This document shows positions 45,431 through 56,566 of a DNA stretch of 64,000 nt, piece after piece. The notes beneath the pieces were generated by a model. That model did not search any database. It was not told the DNA's origin and saw only the letters and a program-made list of their open reading frames with translations. The DNA is from Catonia carolina (lineage: Eukaryota; Arthropoda; Insecta; Hemiptera; Achilidae): the NCBI GenBank assembly GCA_035578175.1, contig JAQMRL010000001.1, forward strand, positions 51,235,553 through 51,299,552, read 5' to 3'. The stretch's first letter is position 1. Every line of letters starts with the position of its first letter. The position numbers were made by a program, and so were the translations under genes.

Positions 45431-46164
45431 GCAATGTCGATAATGTGGGCTGCAGAAAGAGGTTCCACAAATGTTTAAAGTCATTTGACATGGTTTAAAA
45501 TTAATCCTATGAGAAAAAAATTCAGGATCATTTGTATAAAATTTAATTTGTAGTAATATTAAACACTATAAAATTATGTTCAGAAAGGTTATTACTTACT
45601 TTGTAAGAGGTATTTAATACATATATATCCTATCTTCTAATAGAGTAAACATAGTACCTACCTGTTATCTACGCATCATTTCTAATACGTTAGTGAAAAG
45701 CAATAATTTTTTATAATATTCAGAAACCGAAAATACTACTATAGAATTAATAGTAGACCTGTACGTCAAGAACAACAAACTAATTTACTAACTTCACAAA
45801 AGAGCTTAATTATGTTAAGTAAGTATTAGCTCTATTCAAAATTAATCTACCTTCTTTTTATGAATGAGATTATTGTACAAAAAAAGAGTTAACCGTCTTT
45901 ACTTATGTAGTTTTGTTTGGCATGAAAATTAATAATACGTAATTCACATTCAGAACCAAATATTTACTAAAAATAAGAAATGCACAATAATAATCATCAG
46001 TAAAACTATAATTCAATGATTTTCAATAAGCAACTGACATGAAATTCTGTGGATTTGTGTAACTAGTGAATTTAATTATATGTTGTAATTATTTTATTCA
46101 TTAACTACCGTTTCATTGAAAGTTGGCTTAATCATAACAATATAGCTTACACAACAGATAATTA

Positions 46165-46345
46165 TGAATGAGCAGGCACATTGCCAGAGTGGAGCTTGGA
46201 GGCTTCAGCCCTTCTGAATGGAAACTCAAATTTCATACCAGACTGATACGCCACAGGGCCCTGGTTCGATTCTCCAAACTCAAACCCCCTTCAAAAAACC
46301 TCCAGACTCAAACTCCGCTAAACAAAAATCTGGCTTTGTGCCTGC
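46165..46345 (+). repeat. tRNA-like SINE
   Basis: 'TTGCCAGAGTGGAGCTTGG' (A-box-like) and 'CCCTGGTTCGATTCTCCAAA' (B-box) are about 80 bp apart, followed by a CA/AC-rich body. Not a foldable tRNA. Confidence 0.45.
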
Positions 46346-46389
46346 GAATAAGTCAGTTATTAGAAAAGTATAATAACTAAAAATATTGT

Positions 46390-46450
46390 TGTCACTGTTG
46401 TGAATTGGAACAGCCGGGAGCCTAATCCTTAATTCTAAGAAAAAGAAGAG
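46390..46450 (+). repeat. LINE 3'-tail fragment
   Basis: 'GGAACAGCCGGGAGCCTAAT' and an AAGAAAAAGAAGAG tail match the last bases of the LINE at 53.2-54.4 kb (GGAACAGGCAGAGATGCCTA) and a third copy at 61473-61535. Confidence 0.5.
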
Positions 46451-46609
46451 ACATAATAACTAAAAACAGTTCCTGTAGTGAAAAAGACATCCTTATTTTA
46501 TAACAGATCTGTTTTAAGTGAAAGTAATGTTTTATTTTCCTTTAAAAATTGAAATTATAAAATTTAAATCCAACAAAGTTAACTCGAGAAAATATTTTTT
46601 AAAATTAAA

Positions 46610-46765
46610 AGTGGCTACTTCAATAGCACAGTGGTTAGCCTGTTGGCCTGCTACACGGAGGACCCAGGTTCGATTCTCAGCCAGGGTCTGGAAATTTTCA
46701 CGAGTCAAAACCCACAGTTACAGTCACATAATCCACCATAGTCACTAATAACCAAGCAGTTGGTG
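46610..46765 (+). repeat. tRNA-derived SINE
   Basis: TAGCACAGTGGTTAGCCTG (box A) and GGACCCAGGTTCGATTCTCA (box B) lie 40 bp apart, then a non-tRNA body with 'AGTCACATAATCCACCATAG'. No CCA or acceptor stem, so it is a SINE rather than a tRNA gene. Confidence 0.6.
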
Positions 46766-46912
46766 CGAGCTTAAATAAAAAATTAAAAGTTTAGTAAAAC
46801 TAAGATGTATGATTAAAAAAGTAATGCAGATGTTGTGCAACAAGGAGGATTAATAGGTATTTAATATTATATAAAAGAAAAACTCGAGGTCGGTGTCTGA
46901 AAGTAATTTTAA

Positions 46913-47342
46913 CACATTCAGTGCGGTGTCAATACACGTGACAAATAACGATTACAACATGATTAAATGAGACGTAAAATGGCTTCACCAAATTACGAAC
47001 GTGGTAGGACTACCATGCAGAGATTTTTGTGACTGACGGATGTGGTAGGACTACCACTTGGATATTTCAAAAACACTATTCAAGTTTTGTGTCAGTAGGG
47101 TTGGTAGATCTAATGTTTTAGAATTGTAGTTCAGTAGTAAAAGTTAAAATAATATATTGAGTTGAGAGTGTGTGAAGGTACATTGAATTGAACATTCAAT
47201 GAGTGTGTGAAGGTACATTGATACATTGAATTGGTTAGTAAGGACTGAGAGCTTATGAAAAGGACTGCCTTGGTATCCCTACCACACCCGTCACTCACAA
47301 AAATCCTTACGTGGTAGGTATACTACATCCGCACGGAATGTG
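46913..47342. mobile_element. TTAA-flanked MITE (piggyBac-like)
   Basis: 430 bp between TTAA at 46909-46912 and TTAA at 47343-47346. Ends CACATTCAGTGCGG and CCGCACGGAATGTG (one mismatch). Inner segments around GTGGTAGGACTACCA and GATTTTTGTGACTGACGG are inverted near the right end, so the terminal inverted repeats are composite. No ORF. TTAA duplication suggests mobilisation by a piggyBac- or Kolobok-type transposase. Confidence 0.75.
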
Positions 47343-47689
47343 TTAATCTAACTACACTGGTAGATGATTAATTGTTTTCTACTTTAAGGAGCGCGACAAA
47401 AATTGATATTGCAACCCCTAATAACCTTTAATGAAATGCACTTTTCCTAATTGTTGAACTGGTTGAAATTAAAATCCTAACCAATGTGGTGGCCTAAAAA
47501 TTTACATAGCCTTACTTTGTTAGATTATATCCAAGACTGTGAAGAAAATTTTAAATAACAGTATTTCTAAGACAATTTAGATGAAAAATATTGTTGGTAG
47601 TAAAATTTCAATGGAAAGTTAGAATATTCAATATAATATGCATAAGAATAAGGCATACGTGCAATTATTAATGGAGAATGGATTCATAT

Positions 47690-48330
47690 GAAACTATGCC
47701 AAAAATTTACTTACCTAGGTATGCAAATGTCTGCAAACAGCAGGACTCCAGAGGAAATTCCAGTTAGGATTACAAAAAAGAGCTATTGTAAAACATTCCA
47801 TCCTGTAATTGGAGTTGAAATACAACCATGGAAGTTAAGAGGCAGGTGTATAAAGCAGTAATTGAAAGTACGGCTACTTATGGTGCAGAGGTGCCGGAGA
47901 AATCAGGTACAAATGGAAAGCGCCTGAAAGTAAGCTAACAGAGATGAACTATTGGAGTTGGAACTGTGGGGTAACAAGTTTAGACAGATTTAGGAATGAA
48001 GTTGTTAGGGCTAGAGCTAGAGTTGCTGTTACTGTTAGTATTGTAGAAACAGTGGAATTTAAATGGTTAAAATGGTATGGGGATACAAGGAGGATGCCTA
48101 AAATTACACAATCTTAAGTGATATGGTGCTGGATGTAGAAGGCAAGGTATAAGAGAAGGATATCAAGTTTATCCTGGTGGGAAAGTGTTTATCAGATGAT
48201 AAGGCTTAGAGATTCAAGAGAGAATGGCCAGCAGGGTAGGGTTGAATTGAGGTAAGGATGCAAGAAACACCAGAGGATCATTTATATGTAGAATAAGGCT
48301 CAAGAGTATGATTAGTGAGCTGTTCACAAA
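47690..48330 (+). mobile_element. LINE reverse-transcriptase remnant
   Basis: Reads KNLLTYLGMQMSANSRTPEE, then SKLTEMNYWSWNCGVTSLDR and RFRNEVVRARARVAV, then VETVEFKWLKWYGDTRRMP, broken by stops. The YLG and WYG...RMP pattern is the RT thumb and tail. Confidence 0.65.
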
Positions 48331-48339
48331 TTTGAATGG

Positions 48340-50685
48340 TGAACAAAAACAGAAGTCTGTAGACATAACATTTAAATTTGGATTATCTATCAATGTTTTG
48401 AAATGGTGATGCCCAATTTGAGAACTTTGGAAGAAGGGAAATCAATTTTATAAATGTTCACTTTAGTAAACAGGAGGCGAGTACTAGCATAACTCTTAAC
48501 TCTTTCAAAACCATACAATTGTGGTCCTGTTTCTTCAGCTCATATGTGGCATCCATGGTGGTGATGGTCTTTTTCTTGGTGTGTTCCTAAAGAAAACCTT
48601 GAGAATTTTTTTGTAGATGAAATTGGAAGTATGTTTGATATTGCCTTGGTGGGCTGATGTCTGATGGCCAGAGGTTGATTACCCTAGATGTTGTGGATCA
48701 CCTACTTGTGCTGCTTGGCTCTGCTGTTGCCCAGACTTTTCCTCCCTTGCTTTGCCCAGTCATTTTTCTAGTAACAGAATAGAAGAGACATCTGAAAAGA
48801 ATCCAAGTGCTGTGATGAATGACGTGTTTTTGACACACTCATTATCAGTTGAAAAAAATAGTAAAGTTTCAGTTCAGATTATTGTGTTAAACTGACAAAT
48901 TACATATTTTTGCTGAGAAAATCAATTTTCATGGCTCTTAGAAAACTACTTTTAAATTTCAACTTAAAAAAACAATAAAAATAAAAAAGACCAGGTGGTA
49001 TGGTTGAGATAATCACTAAATTAGGTGCAACCAGGTCAGTTTAACCACTTGTACTGTAGCTTTGTGAAGGTTTATTTTTAAAAATATATTTGTTTTTGTA
49101 TATGAAGTCCTTTTAACGTTTAAAGGCTTTTGAAATCAAGTATTTTTTATGGTTTAAATAGAAACAGTCATCCCAGGTTAACATTAAAAAGTTTTGACTG
49201 TATAGTTTTTGCATGTAGTAGATCAAATTTTAAGACAATTAGTTTGGTGGGAATTGGAACACAATAATATCAGTAGAAATGTCACTGATCCTAGTGCTAA
49301 CACAAAATATATTCATCATGTCACTTCATTTTCAGTTTTTGCATTATTCATTCTGCTTCTTAAAATAATTCTAAGCTGAGATAATTTCAAGGTCATTTTT
49401 ATGAACTACAACACGACATATCTGTAAATCTGAACTATTTTGTAACAAACTATAGCATCAAACGAAGAATATGATGTTAAAAAAATCACAGAAATGAAGT
49501 TATTTAAAAAAGTGTTGCTAGAAAAACAAAACAATTTTTTTAATATTAATAATTTGTGGTGATTACTAGAAAAACCTTGTTACGCCATAATGGTCATAAA
49601 TAGTTGATGTATAAATAAGAGAAAAGATAAGTATAAAAGTAAAAACAATCGAGCAAATCTTTAGTACCTACTTAATAAATACAGTAATTTAATTTTAGTT
49701 AGCAACCAAATTGTTTAATGGAGTTTATCCCACGCTTGAAATCACAAAACATTTTACCAACAGTATGACCCCATAAATGTTTGTAGACAGCGATTTTATC
49801 AATCTAACCATTTTGTGTAATGAGAATTTTTTTCATGGAATATTCTTAGAAATTATCATAATATTAATGCACGAGACGAATTGAGTATTATGGGATAGAC
49901 AGATACAAAAACTACCAAGAAAATAATTTTAGACAATCATCAAAAGTACTGTGATCTATGGATCATTGGGCCATTAATAAATTAGGGATCATCGGCTCTA
50001 TGAATTGGGTCTTTAATAAAGATTACCAAACAACCATAATAAAGTAAAATAACAACCTTTGAAATAGAATACTAAAGAATATGCAAAAAGGTAATAAGGA
50101 GGAAGAAAATTCAAAACAAAAAATTAAAGAAAAGACTATCAGTAGAGAAAGATATTCTCACATTGAAAGAAAACTACTCACGTGGTAAGGGTATGTCAGG
50201 GGAATCTTAATAAGCAGATGGATGATCAAGTGACAGAAAGCTGCTTAGAGCTGTAAGATGGGTTGACTCAGACAATCCTTTAGGGTTGAGATAAACCATG
50301 CTATGGAAGGAAGGGATCTCAAGGAGGGAAGTTGGAACAAACAGAATGAAGTGGAGAATCCGGTTAAGAGAGAGACGACAGCAACAGCTGTATAAATTTT
50401 TAAAATAACAATAATATTCAGAGAGCATTTCTAGGAAAATAGTAATTTCTCAATATGTGTACATAAATGAATGCCCAAAGGAATAGTATATTAACAACAG
50501 ATACATGCAGTACAATGTGGTGCATTATTATTTGTTGTATTATTTTATTAAAATACACAACAACCCCGCTAATTCAAAATTAATTTTCAATAGGAAAGGC
50601 CCGATCTTGAAGTAAAATTGGTATAAGAAGGCATGAATTTAGAGATAGACACCTAGAAGTATTCATTCTTGTCAACACCACGGCC
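48340..50685. other. Intergenic stretch, nothing recognised
   Basis: AT-rich. The GC-richer 48480-48830 interval is unexplained. The oxidase's missing 5' exon could lie here but no ATG plus signal peptide plus donor was convincing. Confidence 0.25.
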
Positions 50686-50689
50686 AGCC

Positions 50690-50845
50690 GCCCATGGTGT
50701 GGTGGTCAGAGCATCGGGCTTCTATGCCAGTTTCCCAGTCAGATCTGGCATATTTTCATCACTTATCTTCATCTAAAATTCTTCTCATCGTCTGCATTAG
50801 CAGTAATTGCAAAACAGTCTCATATGTAAAACGCAAAAAAAGAAA
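50690..50845 (+). repeat. tRNA-derived SINE (family S1)
   Basis: GGTGTGGTGGTCAGAGCATC (box-A-like), a 'CTTCTATGCCAGTTTCCCAG' segment, 'CTGGCATATTTTCATC', then 'GCATTAGCAGTAATTGCAAA' and an A-rich end. This is the forward-oriented reference for the reversed copies at 2.1, 32.4 and 42.1 kb. Confidence 0.7.
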
Positions 50846-50849
50846 AAAG

Positions 50850-52550
50850 AAAATTCAAGTCTAGCTGTTCTGCAATAACAAAGAATTTGTTACAGCTATT
50901 ACTGCATAAAAAGAAAAAAATAACTTGTGAACTATTTTGGCCAAAGTGTTTTTATCTATATGTCTTTTAGAGAAGATGATAATGTTGGTAATTTTTTTAC
51001 CCAGACATTCATTTCTCATTGAGAATTAATATTTTAAAATGTGATTAATTTGAATATCAAAAAGGCAGTGGTTTTTTTAATATTTATTTTGTAATAATAA
51101 CTTTCCATGTGTCAAAACAAAACAATTCAAACCTGTAAATTTCTGGATTATACCTTCAAAAAATTTTGTGTAGTGACTGAATTCAAAAGAAATTATTAGC
51201 GATTCATATTGGTTAAGAGAAATATCAATATGTTTGAAAATCACATCATAATTTTGAAAAGGAATACAAAATAACAAATACTCCTCAGTAAATTTTGTAT
51301 TCAAAGAAAAATAATTTATTTATGAATCTTCACCAAAGTTTTTAAATTAAGTGACATCAGAAACAAAATATGTTAAGTACAGAGTGTACTTTTTCTGTGT
51401 TAAATATTATTTATATTTGTTAAAATGTTTTGTCGAAATGCGGTACGTTACTTCTCATTCGGAAAAAAGAAGAAAGGGTAATTAAAATTATTGGTTATAT
51501 TTTATTATATTATTTTTGTGCATATTTAAGGTAAATTGCTCAAAATGACACGAGAAGTGATTTGATAACTGACTGCATAATGGTTGTGAACATAACATTC
51601 TTATTACCTACCAAACTGATTGAATTACAACTTGTGTCTGTAAACAAAAATTTCATAATCTTCCTCTGGCAATAAAGATTCTTTAGCACTAATAAATCTT
51701 ATATTATATTAATAATAGTTATCTCTGCAAAATAGGTTTTGGGTAAATCTGTATAAGAGACAAAAGGGAAAAAGGTGAGAAAACATAAATGAAAAGGGTG
51801 CATTTAAAATTTTTCAATAAGCTGATCATAATATCTTGAAAAATTTCCATAATTTTACTGAATGTGCAGAGAATTAATTTAATTTATTGGCAGAAAAATT
51901 GCTTCTACTACTAAATAACAAGATACTAACTACAGAGTGTTTGTAGCAACTGAAAAACGTCTTTAGACATTATTTTGATGATTTTTGCCACACAATATCT
52001 AATATATATTTTCTTTTGCTGTAATCTGTGATTGTACAAAAAACAAACACAGAAAAATTTCAGCTACAGATACAAATTTTATATTGAAGTCTGGGGAGTT
52101 TTTCATTCCACTGCACAAAAATGAATCTAATTTAAAAAAAATAACAATAATAAAATAAATGGAGATAGTATAAGAAATAAATGTTTTCTTCAATACTACA
52201 CAAGCAACGCATAAGAGGCATGCAACAAATAGTGGAGCATAAACTTGAATGACTTTAATACGATTGTTATGTATCGTTTCATTGAATGCTGACCTTTTTT
52301 CTAACTTACAAATGACATTGTGTCACTATTGTATAACTGTCATGTCATTATCATATCATTTTGGAAAGAACTTGGCCTTGTATAGGGTTGTACTTAAGGT
52401 TTTAGATAAGGATGAAAGATTTCATCCTAATATGCATAGGTAACGTTTTTTCTCCCTGATTACATTTTTAAGCCTTATTTTAAATGTTTCTTAAAATTTT
52501 AACTAACAATTAAATGGTAAAATTTTTAAATTTTGAATCTAATTACTCAA
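50850..52550. other. Intergenic stretch, nothing recognised
   Basis: AT-rich, no gene. The open frame 51999-52193 begins at TTG and is not supported. Confidence 0.25.
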
Positions 52551-52559
52551 TGCGCTAAT

Positions 52560-52740
52560 GCTGGCCGAATTGTGGGGTAGTTGGTAATGTGCTCGCCTCT
52601 CATCATGCAGTCTTGGGTTCGAATCCCATTTAGGCATGACATATTTTCATACGTTACAAGAAATCATTTCATCCTTCACAGTCTTCAGTTCACTGTAGCA
52701 GTAATTGCAGAACAGTGGACGTTAAACCAAAAATAAAAAA
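52560..52740 (+). repeat. tRNA-derived SINE
   Basis: GTGGGGTAGTTGGTAATGTG (A-box-like) and CTTGGGTTCGAATCCCATTT (B-box), then 'TAGCAGTAATTGCAGAACAG' and an A-rich tail. The 3' part is the same tail found at 50.79 and 53.55 kb, with a different tRNA-like head. Confidence 0.65.
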
Positions 52741-53327
52741 AAATTTCAACTCCATTCCAATATTAACTGCAAATTATTTTTTAAATCCGAGTTTATTTAC
52801 TAGCAGTTTAAAAAATTAATATTATTCAGCAACTGGTAAAATGAAACTAGTCTGTACAAGATAATTATTGCTTAATGTTACTGTTCTGTAACGTTGATTG
52901 TATGATGTGCTAATGTTGTTTCTACATATATGTTTTCTCATAATAAACCATATAAGCTTGGTTTCAATTAAAACTATGCAGTTACGATGTGCCAAATGCA
53001 TCCCATAACTGCATTCCAGTGCATTCCAGTGGATGAGTACCACCAGCAGATTAATTTACTAATTTATTGAATTATATAAATAAATATGATTAATATTTTA
53101 CAAAATTATTTACGATTTTTTAAAACATTAAATTTAGACAAAAGATGGATACAGTTATTAGATGTAATAACTAAAGCACAAGCCCGTTCGAAGAACAGTG
53201 TGGCTTCAGGAAGGGAAGGTCATGCACTGACACTATGTTTATCATAAAGTAAATCATTGAGAAACGAGGAGAATTCAGTCTCGAAACTCACTTAGCTTTT
53301 GTCGATCTTCAGAAGGCTTTCGATGCA

Positions 53328-53900
53328 GTGGATAGAATAAAATTATGGGAAATACTGCGAGATACTGGATATCCTTCCCATCTTATAAAAGCTGTCCAAA
53401 GCCTGTACAAAGATACCAGAGGGATTACAGCATTGGAGAACGCCGATTCTGAAGAAGTAATTATTAATAGAGGAGTAAGACAAGGATGTGGTCTATCACC
53501 CACTTTGTTTAATATTTATTTGGATGACGAGATCAGAAGGTGGAAACCATCTGCATTAACAGCAATTTCAAAACAGTCAGATGTAAAACAAAAAACAACA
53601 AAAAAAAGAAGGTGGAAGTCTCAAGTACACACTGGTATACTCATAGGAGAAGATAGGGTTGTAAATTGCCTTTTATTTGCCGATGACCTGATAGTGCTAC
53701 AGGAGAATGAGGATGACCTGCAGGGAGCACTCTTTATGCTGAACAAATTCTGCAAAGAATATAAGTTGAAAGTTTCAACGAAAAAGACAAAGGCATTCAG
53801 GGGGAAGGAGCCAGTCAGAAGCAAGATTGTTATAGATAATAATATTTTGGAACAGATACTTTCAGTATCTAGGTTGCAACATTACATACCAACAGGATAA
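53328..53900 (+). pseudogene. LINE reverse-transcriptase palm domain
   Basis: 190 residues with RT motifs in order: QKAFDAVDRI (just upstream and at the start), GVRQGCGLSPTLFNIYLDDEI (residues ~50-70, containing a QGxxLSPxLF motif), and CLLFADDLIVLQENEDDL (~110-127, catalytic FADD). Residues about 73-97 derive from an inserted SINE tail, not from the enzyme. Frames on both sides are broken, so this is a decayed retrotransposon polymerase, not a host enzyme. Confidence 0.75.
53546..53617 (+). mobile_element. 5'-truncated SINE insertion with 11-bp target duplication
   Basis: AGAAGGTGGAA occurs at 53535-53545 and 53607-53617. Between them is a SINE 3' tail ('GCATTAACAGCAATTTCAAA') ending in A-rich sequence, matching 50790-50840. 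The insert plus one duplication is 72 nt, a multiple of three without a stop. Confidence 0.85.
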
Positions 53901-54769
53901 AGATGCTTACAATAAGATGCACTGATTTCAGCAAATATGCGGAACTATCCACCACAACTTAAAAAATAGCACCAGCAAAAACACGAGGATGAGATTTTAT
54001 AAAACATTAGCAGTGCCAACTCTATGGCAGTGAAACTTGGGTGCTATCAAAACGAGAGGAGAGTAGATTGCAAGCATCTGAAATGAATTTTCTTTGACAT
54101 ACGCATGGGTGTAGTGGAGAAGATCGTTACAGGAATACTGAGATAAGGAAAGAACTCAATATCTTCTCTATAAACAACAAAGTATCTCAAGAGTAGAATG
54201 CAGTGGTTAGAGCATGTGAAAAAAATGGGGGAGGATAGGATACCTAAGGAGACACTGGGCTAGAAGCCAGAGGGCAGGAGAGAACGAGGACGCCCGAGAA
54301 AGAGATGGGCAGATTTGAGAAGTTTGGAACAGGCAGAGATGCCTAATCCTTAAAAGACAGAAAAAGAATAAGACTAAAGTAAAAGATAAACTTAACAAGA
54401 AGAATAGACCAGTTACTTAGAATTGAAAGAGTTACTATATAAAACATATCATTGAACCAGTGAAAAATCAAAACAGTTATGCAGTATTAAATAAGAAAAG
54501 ATTGAATGAAAAAATTTACCATGCACTATTGATGAAATGATCAAAGAAAAGATAATTAAAAGACTAATAAGATTTTTTGGCCTAACAACCAGGATGGATC
54601 ATAACTAAAACAGGAGATGCAAAAGAATCCAAGAAAGAATACAGTAATACAAAAGCAGATTAGAAAGAACAAAAAAGGTTAAGGAACAAGCCAATACATG
54701 AAATAACTTGAGAATTGTATCAGAATTGTCAATAACTGCAAGTTTTAAGCTACTCCTTCTTTGTTTCCT

Positions 54770-55220
54770 CAAACTGCAGGTTGGTGGGTCTACAATATTC
54801 CTCTTTCTATAGCCAGTCTCTTAACTTCCTGTCTCAGTCTTCCCTAGATAGCATGACCCTCCTTCAGTCCCAGTAGTAGGGGTGGTGTACCAGGTCGAAT
54901 GTTCCAGCAAATGTCTGATCATACTGGGCTTTCTTTGTTTATAGTAGGGTTCTTCCTTCACTCCTTGTCAGTACAATCTAATTGGTCACTCTATCTGTCT
55001 ATGGAATATTGAGCATTCACTGCCAACAACCCATTTTAAATGCTTCCATTTTCTTCATATTCACATTTTCTAGAGCCATTTCCCCAAGAGGTAAGCTGAT
55101 GTACTCCAAATTAAGCTACTAACAAAATTCTTTCTTTTTTCCACTTCTCTATGTTAGCAGTCTTTTCTTCCTTGGTTTCTGCTATTTGGATTTATATGTC
55201 TGTAGTGCACCTGCCATCAG
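54770..55220 (-). mobile_element. Probable LINE remnant
   Basis: Minus-strand frames are heavily stopped, with scattered resemblance to RT-like debris. Low base-composition bias contrasts with the AT-rich surroundings. Confidence 0.25.
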
Positions 55221-55423
55221 ATGTTATAAAACTCCATAATCATAGTTTTAATACAGACCTGTACTCCATGACATCAAAAAAGATCCTGTAGAATCTAAAC
55301 TCAAAACAAGTTCAGACAATGTAAAAAAAAATACAATCAGAGAATATAAAGGAAAATAAAAGAAGAATGGTGGAAGGACTAAGGAGAGAAAAGAGCCTTC
55401 TGGAATGAATGAAAGTACAAGAC

Positions 55424-56160
55424 TTTTTTTTTTTTTTTGCGCCCTGGAGACTCCAGGAGGAGTATAGGACATGTCGTCAGATATAACACCTGAAATACGT
55501 ATAAGAAATACACTATGTATCACCACTATCAAGAAAGAAATTTTTGTATGCTATAAAAAGTTTCACCGATCAAGTAATTTTTTAAATTTTTTTTAAAGGA
55601 ATTCAAATCCTCACAACACTTTAAAGATTGGGGTAATTTATTTAAGAATTTTCTCCCTGCATAAGTAGGTTTTTGTTCAAACAATTTTGTGGAGTGATTA
55701 GCCACATAATAATCATTCCTGTTTCTCGTGTTATGGTTGTGAACATTGAAATTCTGCATAAAATTATTTTGCCTAACATACATAATCACCTCAAAAATGT
55801 AGAGACAGGGAACTGTAAGCAATTTAAGCTCCTTAAATAGTGGCCTGCATGAGGTTAGCTGGTTAGCTCCCACCATACACCTAATAGCTTTCTTTTGAAT
55901 TTTAAAAACCCTATTCATATTACCCATGCTAGAATTACCCCATACTAAAATACCATAACGGATATGAGACAGAATGAGGCCATGATAAGCTGCCATTAGT
56001 AATTTTTTATCATTTAATCTGGCAACTTGTTTTAGTGCAAATACCCCAGATGATATTTTACTACAAACTTGATTGGTATAGAAGTCCCAAGACAAAGATC
56101 ATAAGAAGTCACCAAGATCAATAATGTAATTTAACCTATTGCACAATTGCATTATTAACT
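55424..56160 (-). mobile_element. LINE 3' end with poly(A)
   Basis: A 15-T run (55424-55438) is the poly(A) tail on the minus strand, after a 3' UTR with a TCCTCCTGGAGTCTCC segment and a C-terminal RT ORF (55529-56095). A second copy of the same family lies in the opposite orientation at 62.83-63.22 kb. Confidence 0.8.
55529..56095 (-). CDS. LINE ORF2 C-terminal region (188 aa, partial)
   Basis: Reads SSGVFALKQVARLNDKKLLM, YHGLILSHIRYGILVWGNSS, VFKIQKKAIRCMVGANQLTS, then CRPLFKELKLLTVPCLYIFE and a Lys/Asn-rich tail ending in IQKFLS. The order and motifs (HS.I.YGI..WG, I.QK.AIR...G...) are those of the RT thumb and C-terminus in jockey/CR1-like LINEs. A frame disruption just upstream means this is a truncated piece. 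No host function. Confidence 0.75.
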   Translation of the reverse strand: MSWDFYTNQVCSKISSGVFALKQVARLNDKKLLMAAYHGLILSHIRYGILVWGNSSMGNMNRVFKIQKKAIRCMVGANQLTSCRPLFKELKLLTVPCLYIFEVIMYVRQNNFMQNFNVHNHNTRNRNDYYVANHSTKLFEQKPTYAGRKFLNKLPQSLKCCEDLNSFKKNLKNYLIGETFYSIQKFLS

Positions 56161-56282
56161 GACTCATAAAAAAGAAGAAATACAGGGCTAAGAAATTTTC
56201 TGCTAGATAGAAGACTCAACAGCAAGAAGTGTTTTCTTCAGTATCTGGTGTAGTAAACTTTTAAACACTGTATTTTAACAAA

Positions 56283-56566
56283 ATGGAACTGCAATTTCAA
56301 CTAGAAAATATATTCCTTCACTTTTTTGCTTACAGAAAAGAGAAATTGAAAGACAAATTGAGGAAAAAATTTAATGAGTTATTTTACCCTGAAAGATGTA
56401 AACCTGTTCCAGTCCCAAAATTACACCCTGACACATGTGCTGTAAACCCAGATTGGCGGAAACCAAGAGTTGTTATAGTAGGTGGAGGCATTGCTGGACT
56501 GTCAGCTGCTCAGCGTCTCCTTCAGTGTGGAATCGACAACTTTGTTATTCTAGAAGGAACAAACAG
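56283..56566 (+). CDS. Polyamine oxidase-like exon 1
   Basis: Encodes residues 1-94 with the GGGIAG dinucleotide-binding turn. The donor is ACAG/GTGAGC. If TTTTTTGCTTACAG (56322-56335) is used as acceptor, the exon starts at 56336 (KEKLKDKLRKK...) and an earlier exon supplies the start. Confidence 0.8.

Larger units (their letters stand above)
53160..54390 (+). mobile_element. LINE reverse-transcriptase copy (disrupted)
   Basis: Palm motifs are FVDLQKAFDAVDR, RGVRQGCGLSPTLFNIYLDD and NCLLFADDLIV (the catalytic [FY]xDD). The thumb follows, broken by frameshifts: TFYK-like 'FYKTLAVPTLW', GSETWVLSKREESRLQASEM, then a GRPRKRW tail and the GGAACAGGCAGAGATGCC end. The 190-residue open frame is 53328-53900. 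It carries a 72-nt SINE insertion in frame. An RTE-like affiliation is suspected. Confidence 0.8.

Noticed and set aside
51999..52193. Minus-strand frame with a strong signal-peptide look (KKTFISYTISIYFIIVIFF), candidate first exon of the oxidase
   Set aside because: It begins at TTG with no in-frame ATG, and the phase to exon 42786-42816 was not supported by a good donor.
52560..52640. Possible tRNA gene
   Set aside because: A and B boxes are present but no acceptor or anticodon stem folds; it carries a SINE body and tail.
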